A stretch of DNA of 13,601 nt, taken from contig SLPR01000383.1 in the NCBI GenBank assembly GCA_007131895.1, positions 1 to 13,601 of the forward strand, read 5' to 3'. This stretch comes from Bacteroidales bacterium. GTDB lineage: Bacteria > Bacteroidota > Bacteroidia > Bacteroidales > UBA7960. Made by a program: the position numbers and the translations under genes. The notes under the pieces are model-generated. The model searched no databases. It worked only from the letters and a program-made list of their open reading frames with translations, and was not told the DNA's origin. Below are positions 1 to 8,200 of this stretch, one piece after another (the first letter of the stretch is position 1; the number at the start of each line of letters is the position of its first letter).

Positions 1-163
1 CCTGCAGGGGTTAGATTACTCCAATTCTTACCGCTTAGCGGTTTAAGTATTGCAGAAAAAGATAGTAATTCCACGACCTTTCAACGCTCAGCGGTTACAC
101 CCAAAAATCTTAATGCGCCAAAGCAGAAATGAAAAGCAAAGAAAACCAACAAGCACCCCCTCC
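1..163. other. Non-coding region downstream of mfd with two similar dyads
   Basis: This stretch lies beyond the mfd stop codon. I see no convincing gene in it; an open + strand frame crossing it continues into the antisense of mfd and looks like a shadow. It holds two related imperfect dyads: CGCTTAGCGGTT at 32-43, within a perfect ACCGC-TTA-GCGGT hairpin at 30-42, and CGCTCAGCGGTT at 85-96. Neither is followed by a T-run on the minus strand, so neither is a classical mfd terminator. Confidence 0.5.
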
Positions 164-3100
164 TCAAACAGAGGCAGTAATCCCCTGTTTCATGGTGGTA
201 AGAAAATCAAAGGCCTCGTCAATGTTTTGCACATTTTTCACATTCAGCAGCAGCCTTTTTTCCGACTCCTTGATAAGGCACTTGCGCGGGTACTGCTGCA
301 CGAAGGCAAGAATAGCGGGAAAAGTTTCACTGTTGTAAAATACCGAGTCCTGGTTGTAGATAAAATGGCCGATAAATTTTCCTGCTTTGAGAATAATTTT
401 CTCGAATCCCAGGTTTCCTGCGAGCCAGCGCAAACGGATGGCCTTAAACAATCCTTCTGTTTCGGGAGGCACAGGTCCAAACCGGTCTTCCATATGGCGG
501 ATAAACTCATCGAGCTGGCTTTCCTTTTCAAAATTGTCCAGGTCTTTGTAGAGATTGAGCCGCTCTGAAGTGCTTTCCACGTAATCGGTGGGAATCAGCA
601 ATTGAAGGTCTGTTTCCAGCACGCAATTTTTCACAAACCCGATATCACCCGCTTCTTCGGACGTAAAGTGGTCTTTAAATTCGGTTTGTTTGAGTTCCAG
701 TATGGCTTCATCCAGGATTTTGTGGTACATCTCAAATCCTATTTCCGAAATAAAACCACTTTGCTCTCCCCCCAGCAGGTTGCCGGCACCCCGCAGATCG
801 AGGTCGCGCATGGCAATATTGAATCCGCTTCCCAGGTCAGAGAATTCTTCGATGGTTCTCAGGCGCTTTCGGGCATCCTCAGTAAGAGTGGTAAGGGGCG
901 GTGCCAGCAGGTAACAGAAAGCTTTTTTGTTGGTTCGCCCTACCCTGCCCCGCATCTGGTGCAAATCGCTGAGACCGAAATGGTGCGGATTGTTGATCAT
1001 AATGGTATTGGCATTGGGAATATCCAGCCCCGACTCAACGATGGTGGTTGCCACCAGCACGTCAAAGTGCCCGTCGATAAAATCTACCATCACCTCTTCC
1101 AGTTTGGGTCCGGGCATCTGTCCGTGTCCGATGGCAATGCGAATGTCCGGGCACAACCGCTTGATCATGGCCGCAACCTGTTCAATATTTTGCACCCGGT
1201 TATGGATGAAAAAGACCTGCCCCCCCCTGCTCACTTCATACATGATGCCATCGCGCACCAACTCCTCATTAAAAACATGCAACTCGGTAACAATGGGATA
1301 CCGGTTCTGAGGCGGGGTATTGATCATGGAAAGATCGCGGGCTCCCATAAGCGAGAACTGCAACGTACGGGGTATGGGGGTTGCCGTGAGGGTAAGGGTA
1401 TCCACGTTGACCTTCAGCTTTTTAAGTTTCTCCTTGGTGGAAACGCCAAACTTTTGCTCTTCATCTATGACCAGCAACCCCAGGTCTTTGAAATGTACAT
1501 CACCGCTCACCAGGCGGTGGGTGCCAATGAGGATATCTATGGTTCCCTCTTTCACTTTTTTGAGGATTGCCGTTTTTTCTTTCTGGGTGCGAAAACGATT
1601 GATAAAATCAATATTGCACGGAAAATCTTTCAACCTTTCGGTAAAAGTATGGTAATGCTGCAGCGCCAGGATTGTGGTAGGCACCAGCACTGCTACCTGC
1701 TTGCTGTCGGTAACAGCTTTAAAGGCGGCCCTGATGGCAATTTCTGTTTTCCCAAAACCTACATCTCCGCATATCAGGCGGTCCATGGGGTAGGCCTTCT
1801 GCATGTCCTCTTTCACATCAAAGGTTGCTTTCACCTGGTCGGGAGTATCTTCATATATAAAAGATGCTTCCAACTCATTTTGCAGGTAAGTGTCAGGGGC
1901 AAAGGCAAACCCTTCTTTTGCTTTTCGTTCGGCATACAACCGGATAAGGTCTTTGGCGATGTCTTTAACCCTGCTCTTGGTTTTCTTTTTCAGGTTGGCC
2001 CAGGCAGGTGATCCCAGGCGGTTGAGAACAGGCTCAGCACCTTCCTTGCCGGAATATTTGGCAATGCGGTGCAGACTGTGAATGCTGATATAAAGAATGT
2101 CGTTGCCCTTGTATATGAGCCGGATAGCTTCCTGCAGCTTTCCATTCACTTCTATTTTCTCCAGTCCGCTGAAAATTCCCACCCCATGATCAATGTGAGT
2201 AACATAATCTCCCTGTTGCAGGTTGTTGATTTCCTTGAGGGTAATGGATTTCTTACCAGGGAACTTATCACGGATACGAAAACGGTGATAGCGTTCGAAA
2301 ATCTGGTGATCGGTATAGCAAAGAACCTTCGAATAATGATCGATAAACCCTTCATGCAATGAAACGGGAAGTATTTCATGTTTCAGGTATCCATCCTGTT
2401 GCTTCTCCTCGGCCACAATTTCAAATATAGAGTGGATCCTGCTCAGCTGGCGGGGATTATCCGACAGGAGAAAGTTCCTGAAACCATGAGAGGTTTTCTC
2501 CATCAGGTTTCTGATGAGAAGATCAAAATTCTTGTTGAAAGAAGGTTGCGGGCTGAAGTCAAAATCGAAGGAGGCAGTAGTATGCTCTTCAAAAAAATGC
2601 CTGCGAAACTCTACATTGGTAAACTGGCTGATTTTCTCAGTAAAAACATCACCACTTACGAACATTTCTTCCGGAAGGGAATGCTTGACCCCTGAAGTAA
2701 AGTTTTCGAAAATGGTTTGTGCTTTGGAAAAAGCTTCTTTGATGGTTTCCCGGGCAAACATGACATCTTCGCTCCAGAAAAGGGTATGGGAAGGCAAGAT
2801 GGTGAAAAAATCTTCCTTTTCGTGCTTTTCACCCAAAAGATGGATGTCGGGCAGAATGGTAATCTTCTCCAGCCTCTCCACCGAAATCTGCGTTTCGGGA
2901 TTGAAGGTTCTGAGGCTTTCCACCTCGTCGCCCATAATCTCTATCCGGAAGGGGAAATCGTTGGAATAGGAAAATACATCCACGATACCCCCACGCAGGG
3001 AAAACTGACCAGGTTCAACCACAAAATCCACGCGGTAAAAACCATATTCCAGCAGCAACTCAAGGATAAAATCTACCGAAGTAGCTTCCCCTTTGTGCAA

Positions 3101-3556
3101 AGCAAGGATATTCTTTCTGAGCACCTTTCGTGAAACCACCTTTTCGGTAAGAGCTTCAGGATAAGTGACTACGATAAACTTTTTGGTTTCGGCAGAAAGC
3201 CGGTTTACCACCTCCGACCGCAGCAACACATTGGCATTGTCTATTTCGGTGGTTTGATAAGGTTTTTTATAAGACGATGGAAAAAGAAAAATGCCTCTTT
3301 TCTCGTAAGGAAGGTCTTTCTCATCCAGCAGATTTTCAATATCATTGAAAAAGTAGGCAGCCGCTTCGCGTGAAGAGAGGATACATACTGCGGGTTTGGC
3401 AACTGATCGATAAGCTGCTGCCATTACCACAGCAGCAGAAGAGCCTGCCATACCCGAAAGCGTCACAAACTGTTGTTCACTGCTTTTCAAAACAGTAGAC
3501 AAATCTTTTACAATTTCGTTGTCTTTGTAGAGGGATAAAAAATCAGCAGGCTTCAC
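164..3556 (-). CDS. mfd: Transcription-repair coupling factor Mfd
   Basis: Mfd is a cytoplasmic ATP-driven DNA translocase. It displaces RNA polymerase stalled at lesions and recruits UvrA for nucleotide excision repair. From the GTG start the protein is 1130 residues, normal for the family. Visible domains: a UvrB-like N-terminal region (about 1-340); an RNA-polymerase-interaction domain around 445-510 (QQGDYVTHIDHGVGIFSGLE); and a superfamily 2 RecG-like motor with Walker A GDVGFGKTE (597-605), DEEQ (698-701), TATPIPR, ESGLDIPNAN and QMRGRVGR (867-874). A C-terminal UvrA-inhibitory TRCF domain lies at about 975-1075. The frame opens at a TTG at 3586, giving 1140 residues, but that codon is part of a promoter -7 box. 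The GTG at 3556 starts VKPADFLSLY, which fits my recollection of where Bacteroidota Mfd proteins begin. Transcription appears independent of the upstream fbp. The family call is certain; the start is inferred. Confidence 0.96.
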   Translation of the reverse strand: MKPADFLSLYKDNEIVKDLSTVLKSSEQQFVTLSGMAGSSAAVVMAAAYRSVAKPAVCILSSREAAAYFFNDIENLLDEKDLPYEKRGIFLFPSSYKKPYQTTEIDNANVLLRSEVVNRLSAETKKFIVVTYPEALTEKVVSRKVLRKNILALHKGEATSVDFILELLLEYGFYRVDFVVEPGQFSLRGGIVDVFSYSNDFPFRIEIMGDEVESLRTFNPETQISVERLEKITILPDIHLLGEKHEKEDFFTILPSHTLFWSEDVMFARETIKEAFSKAQTIFENFTSGVKHSLPEEMFVSGDVFTEKISQFTNVEFRRHFFEEHTTASFDFDFSPQPSFNKNFDLLIRNLMEKTSHGFRNFLLSDNPRQLSRIHSIFEIVAEEKQQDGYLKHEILPVSLHEGFIDHYSKVLCYTDHQIFERYHRFRIRDKFPGKKSITLKEINNLQQGDYVTHIDHGVGIFSGLEKIEVNGKLQEAIRLIYKGNDILYISIHSLHRIAKYSGKEGAEPVLNRLGSPAWANLKKKTKSRVKDIAKDLIRLYAERKAKEGFAFAPDTYLQNELEASFIYEDTPDQVKATFDVKEDMQKAYPMDRLICGDVGFGKTEIAIRAAFKAVTDSKQVAVLVPTTILALQHYHTFTERLKDFPCNIDFINRFRTQKEKTAILKKVKEGTIDILIGTHRLVSGDVHFKDLGLLVIDEEQKFGVSTKEKLKKLKVNVDTLTLTATPIPRTLQFSLMGARDLSMINTPPQNRYPIVTELHVFNEELVRDGIMYEVSRGGQVFFIHNRVQNIEQVAAMIKRLCPDIRIAIGHGQMPGPKLEEVMVDFIDGHFDVLVATTIVESGLDIPNANTIMINNPHHFGLSDLHQMRGRVGRTNKKAFCYLLAPPLTTLTEDARKRLRTIEEFSDLGSGFNIAMRDLDLRGAGNLLGGEQSGFISEIGFEMYHKILDEAILELKQTEFKDHFTSEEAGDIGFVKNCVLETDLQLLIPTDYVESTSERLNLYKDLDNFEKESQLDEFIRHMEDRFGPVPPETEGLFKAIRLRWLAGNLGFEKIILKAGKFIGHFIYNQDSVFYNSETFPAILAFVQQYPRKCLIKESEKRLLLNVKNVQNIDEAFDFLTTMKQGITASV

Positions 3557-3583
3557 TTGGCAGGTATTGAATAAAAAACCGTG

Positions 3584-3615
3584 CAAAGATATTCAATACC
3601 CCGCTTAAAGACAAA
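3584..3615 (-). promoter_or_regulatory. Bacteroidota-type promoter of mfd
   Basis: Read on the minus strand, TTTG (3615-3612) is followed by exactly 20 nt and then TATCTTTG (3591-3584). This is an exact match to the known Bacteroidota primary-sigma consensus, a -33 TTTG and a -7 TAnnTTTG about 19-21 nt apart. It lies in the 85-bp gap between fbp and the GTG start of mfd. Transcription should begin a few bases downstream, leaving a leader of about 20 nt. Confidence 0.7.
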
Positions 3616-3641
3616 TTCATTGAAATTGATTGTTTTGGAAG

Positions 3642-4670
3642 CTATTGTTTCTCAAATTCGGGAGAAAATTCTCTCATCAAGGCTTCTACTTTTTCTACCA
3701 TAGCCTTTGGTCCAATATACAAAGGTGATCGCTGGTGCAGGGTTTTGGGTTCTATTTCCAGGGTTCGCCTGAAGCCGTCGGAGGATTTTCCTCCGGCTTG
3801 CTCAGCAAGAAAAGCTACAGGGTTGTTTTCATAAAGCAACCTGAGTTTTCCCTTGGGATGTTTGGTGGTACCCGGATAAAGGAAAATCCCCCCTTTGATA
3901 AGGTTGCGGTGAAAATCGGCAACCATTGAACCAATATAGCGCGAAGTATAGGGCCTGAGCGTAGAAGAATCATCTTCCTGGCAATATTTAATGTATTGCT
4001 TTATTCCTTCGGGAAAATAAATATAGTTTCCTTCATTGATAGAATAGATTTGAGAATTTTCGGGGTAGCGCATATCAGGATGCGACAAACAGAAAATCCC
4101 TACACTGGGATCCAGGGTAAAACCATTTACTCCTTTACCTGTAGAGTATACGAGCATGGTCGAAGAGCCGTAAATAATGTAACCCGCAGCCACCAGGTTT
4201 ACACCGGGCTGAAGCAAATCTTCCAGGGTACCTCCCCCTGCTTCGGATATACGCCGGTAAATGGAAAAAACGGTTCCGATAGAAACATTGGCTTCTATAT
4301 TGCTGCTGCCATCCAGAGGGTCAATGGCGATCACATATTTCCCTCTTTCCGAAAACTCATTCTGGAAAGAGATGATCTTTTCGTTCTCTTCTGAAGCAAT
4401 GGCGCAGCATTCGCCGCCACCTTTCAAAGCTTCAATAAAACGCTCATTGGCATATACATCCAGTTTCTTTTGCGATTCTCCCTGTATGTTGTCTGTTCCT
4501 TCATACCCGAGAATGTCTACCAGGCCGGCTGCATTGATTTCACGGTTTACAATTTTGGCTGCCGTGGCCAAATCATTCAACAGCCGGGTCAGGGCACCTT
4601 TGGCCTGGGGATATTGGGACTGTCGTTCTACAATAAACTGAGTAAGTGTTTTGATTCTTCGTGTTGTCAT
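3642..4670 (-). CDS. fbp: Fructose-1,6-bisphosphatase, class I
   Basis: This enzyme hydrolyses fructose 1,6-bisphosphate to fructose 6-phosphate and phosphate. It is the committed step of gluconeogenesis, in the cytoplasm and Mg2+-dependent. The 342 residues compare with about 332 for the E. coli enzyme. Family hallmarks are visible: metal-binding ASEENE (92-97), the signature IDPLDGSSN (116-124), the substrate-binding stretch RYIGSMVADFHRNLIKGGIF (244-263) and KGKLRLLYENNPVAFLAEQA (273-292), with Glu281 as the expected last metal ligand. The ATG at 4670 gives an N-terminus of normal length. No clear Shine-Dalgarno or strict TAnnTTTG promoter is visible upstream. It is followed 85 bp later by mfd in the same direction, but mfd has its own promoter. 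This is clearly the class I fold rather than the class III type described in Bacteroides-like and Gram-positive bacteria. Confidence 0.96.
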   Translation of the reverse strand: MTTRRIKTLTQFIVERQSQYPQAKGALTRLLNDLATAAKIVNREINAAGLVDILGYEGTDNIQGESQKKLDVYANERFIEALKGGGECCAIASEENEKIISFQNEFSERGKYVIAIDPLDGSSNIEANVSIGTVFSIYRRISEAGGGTLEDLLQPGVNLVAAGYIIYGSSTMLVYSTGKGVNGFTLDPSVGIFCLSHPDMRYPENSQIYSINEGNYIYFPEGIKQYIKYCQEDDSSTLRPYTSRYIGSMVADFHRNLIKGGIFLYPGTTKHPKGKLRLLYENNPVAFLAEQAGGKSSDGFRRTLEIEPKTLHQRSPLYIGPKAMVEKVEALMREFSPEFEKQ

Positions 4671-4821
4671 AGGGTTTTGGATTTTCCCCGCAATTACGGT
4701 ATTTTTTTCAATATTTCAAAAAATAATTTAATCCTCTCAACATATTTTTTCATTCCAACACACAAATTATCGCATTATTGATTTTTCACCCTAAAATTTT
4801 AATCCGCATAATATATTACTG

Positions 4822-4854
4822 CCCGGTCGGGAATCTAAGCGCGCGCGACCAGGG
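4822..4854. repeat. GC-rich imperfect inverted repeat (hairpin)
   Basis: CCCGGTCG (4822-4829) pairs with CGACC-A-GGG (4846-4854), an 8-bp stem with one bulged A. The 16-nt loop ends in alternating GC. It stands out as a GC island in very A/T-rich DNA. No T-run follows on either side, so it is unlikely to be an intrinsic terminator. A role as an operator or as a structured leader of the downstream gene is only a guess. Confidence 0.4.
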
Positions 4855-4879
4855 ACTGTTTAACCATTCTGAATATCTC

Positions 4880-4904
4880 TTTAACACAATTTAATATTGT
4901 TAAA
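4880..4904. promoter_or_regulatory. Perfect AT-rich dyad, possible operator
   Basis: TTTAACA (4880-4886) and TGTTAAA (4898-4904) form a perfect 7-bp inverted repeat with an 11-nt A/T spacer. The centre-to-centre distance of 18 bp suits a dimeric DNA-binding protein. It lies 300 bp upstream of the secreted-protein start. A/T-rich dyads do arise by chance in DNA of this composition, so the call is weak. Confidence 0.25.
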
Positions 4905-5204
4905 CTCAGGGTAACTACACACCAGGCTGCCTAAACTACAAATCAATCAGATAAACCTAAGAAGTTCTTTGACAACAATGACAAAATATTTGAACTGAAA
5001 TCCAGATTAACACTTTTTGAGATTCAATTATTTTGCTGCTTAACACTCTCATTATTAAAACACTAATAATGATTTCAGCAATTCTATCAAAAAAAAACAA
5101 CCTCATTGTTTAATCTTTTTGTTATATCGTTGAACAAAGAATGATTTTGACAGTTTATTCTGACGCTCACAAACCAAAATTGTATTTATTAAATTTTAAA
5201 AATC

Positions 5205-8200
5205 ATGAGAAAAACAAAACTAAATTTAGCCTTCTTCGCATTATTTCTGTTTGCTTTTATAAGCAGTGTTAATGCACAGACAGCCAGACTGCAGATCATA
5301 CACAATTCTGCAGATGCAGCTGTAAATTCTGTTGATGTGTATGTGAATGGAGATAGTTTGCTAACCGACTTCGGTTTCAGAGAAGCTACTCCTTTTGTAG
5401 ATGTACCCGCCGGTGTTGCCCTGAATATCGTGGTTCTTCCCAACGGAACACCTTACACCAATGATGACGGTGCAGTAACTGTAACGCTCACAGCCGCTGA
5501 AACCTATATCGCTATTGCCTCAGGCATAGTAAGCACAACAGGTTATTCTCCAGCAGAGCCTTTCAGTCTTGAATTGTTTACAGGCGCAAGAGAAACAGCC
5601 AACGAAACTGATGAGGTTGATGTACTCGTATTCCACGGAGTAACAGACGCCCCCTCAGTAAATGTGGGTGCCCGCTACGTGGCTACCATAGTAACAGATG
5701 CTGAATATACCGACTTTGCCGGTTACATAAGTGTACCTGCGTCTTACTACACACTGGATATTGCTGCCAATGCCGCACCCGATGACATTATTGTTTCTTT
5801 CGGTGCTGATTTGCGTGCTCTGGAAGGTGGAGCAGCCACGGTACTGGCTTCAGGATTTCTTAATCCTGCCAACAACAGTAATGGAGCCGGGTTTGCACTC
5901 ATTGCAGTGCTGGCCGATGGCACCGTTGTTGAGCTTCCTGTAGTACAGGAATTTACAGGTGCATTGTCAGGCATCGTAGAGGTGCCCGCCAATGAAAGCA
6001 ATGGTGTTGGCTTTGTAGCTGTAACCCTTTCAGGGAATGTGCTTCAACTGGATGGATCTTTTTCATCTTTGCAGGGTAATTACACCATGTCGCACATTCA
6101 CAGAGGTGCTGTTGGAACCAATGGTGGTGTTGCTTTTGGCTTGACGGCCGACAGCGAAGCAGGAGAATGGTCAGCTTTTGACAATATTTTTGACCTTACA
6201 GCAACTGATATTGCTGAATTAACTGCAGGTGAACTTTATGTTAACCTCCACACTTCTGAGTTTCCTGCGGGAGAAATTAGGGCACAAATCCTTGCTTCAC
6301 CCAATGCAGCGCCAACAGCATCAGCTATTACCGCTCCTGCTGATGGTGCAGAAATTACCGTTACCGGTGCACCCGACACTCCATTTGTTCCCTCCTGGGC
6401 TGCTGCCACAGACGAAGATGGAGATGCGATTGCGTACGTGTGGCAACTTGCTGCTGATGCAAACTTCAACACCTTATTGGTAAACGCCTCTACCGGAGGG
6501 AATACAGAGTTTGCTGCTGACTTCGCTACTGTTGACGCATTGCTCGCAGCTGCCGGACTGGAAATTGGTGACGAAGTAACCCTATACCACCGCGCGGTAT
6601 CAACCGATGGTAGCAATGTAACCCTTGGTGATGCTGCCTCAGTAGTATTGACCCGTGGTTTTGTCGGTGACTTTGCCCGCGCTCAATTCATCCACAATGC
6701 TGCTGACCTGGCCGCTGCCAGTGTTGATGTATTTGTAAACGGTGCCCTTTTCTATGGTGATTTTGACTTCAGAACCGCTACTCCTTTTGTAGATGTTCCT
6801 GCAGGTGTAGAACTGAACATTGACATTGCTCCTGCCGGTGCTGGCATCGAAGCATCTGTATTTGACATTGCCGTTACATTGGATGCCGACGAAACCTACG
6901 TAATTGTGGCCAACGGTATTGTAAGCGCTTCAGGTTACGATCCTGCTCCTGCTTTCACCATTTACCCCTTTGCCGGTGCCCGTGAAGAAGCTAATGAAGC
7001 TGACGAAACAGATCTGCTGGTATTCCACGGTTCTACTGACGCTCCTGAAGTAAGTGTATGGGCCATGGGCGGCGACGCAGCCTTGTTCAACTTTGCATAT
7101 GGTGAGTTTGCAGGATACCTGTCCTTGCCCACCAATGATTATGTACTGGAAGTGCGCACTGCCGACGGCCAAACCGTAGTTGCAGCCTACAGCGCACCGC
7201 TGGGAACCCTCGAACTGGAAGGCACTGCCCTGACAGTAGTAGCCAGTGGTTTCCTTAACCCTGCCAATAACAGTGACGGCCCTGCATTCGGACTCTTTGT
7301 TGCTACCGCTGCTGGTGGCGACCTGTTAGAACTTCCTCTTTTTGTTGAAGTGGAACCCGTAATTGTAGGTTTCCCCTTCATGGAAGATTTTGAAGACGCA
7401 GATACCTACAGCAACTGGATTGTCATTGATGGCTCTGGTTCCGGAAATATCTGGGAAATAGGAGATCCTGACAAGTTTGTGGTCAGCGACCCCATGGACG
7501 GAAACTTTGCTTTTGTGGATAGTGACGCCGGTGGTTCAGGCAGCATAAATGTATGGAGTATTCTCCAGGCACCCATTATTGACCTCGCCGACTTTGACGG
7601 TGGCGACATTGAACTGTCATTTGCACACCACTACCGTCACCTGGGCAACCAGTTAGCCTATGTAAAGGTTAGTAATGATGGCGAAAACTGGAATACCATT
7701 GCCACCTATGATTCCAACCAGGGTTCATCTACCGGCTTCTCCGGACCCTTTGATGTAACTGCTGTCAGTGAAAGCCTTATCATTGAAGGATTTACCAGCA
7801 GTGACTCACTCTGGATCAGATTCGAATTTAACGATAACGAATCCTGGGCATGGTACTGGATGATTGACAACATTACTGTAGATGTTGCTTCTGATATGCC
7901 CGAAATGGCCCGCGCACAGTTCATCCACAATGCTGCCGATATGGCTGCCCAAAGTGTAGATGTATTTGTAAACGGTGACCTTTTCTATGGTGACTTCGAT
8001 TTCAGAACTGCTACTCCTTTTGTAGATGTTCCTGCAGGTGTAGAACTGAACATTGACATTGCTCCTGCCGGTGCAGGTATTGAAGCTTCCGTTTTTGACA
8101 TTGCAGTTACATTGGATGCAGACGAAACTTACGTAATTGTGGCCAATGGTATTGTAAGCGCTTCAGGTTATGACCCTGCTCCTGCTTTCACCATATATCC

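Larger units (their letters stand above)
4671..5204. other. Divergent A/T-rich intergenic region, fbp to secreted repeat protein
   Basis: This 534-bp region separates two divergent genes and should hold promoters for both. I see no gene of useful length. It contains a GC-rich hairpin (4822-4854), a perfect 7-bp dyad (4880-4904) and a GTTCTTTGACA element (4964-4974). No TTTG/TAnnTTTG pair with correct spacing is present for the + strand gene; the nearest match is TATCGTTG at 5125-5132, with an ATTG only 16 nt upstream. The last 25 bases before the ATG at 5205 are almost pure A/T, typical of Bacteroidota leaders. Confidence 0.5.

Noticed and set aside
602..2011. Long open frame (469 codons) on the + strand opposite mfd
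   Set aside because: It is fully antisense to the unambiguous helicase region of Mfd and its translation resembles no family I know. Such mirror frames are common opposite conserved genes.
3584..3586. TTG as the mfd start codon
   Set aside because: It is part of the -7 promoter element TATCTTTG, and the GTG ten codons downstream fits the usual family N-terminus better.
4713..4723. ATTATTTTTTG-like stretch on the minus strand as the fbp promoter
   Set aside because: The spacing inside the motif is one base too long for TAnnTTTG and no correctly placed TTTG was found; A/T-rich DNA gives many such near misses.
5125..5132. TATCGTTG as the promoter of the secreted-protein gene
   Set aside because: One mismatch in the -7 box, and the only TTG upstream is 16 nt away rather than 19-21. 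Not strong enough to call.
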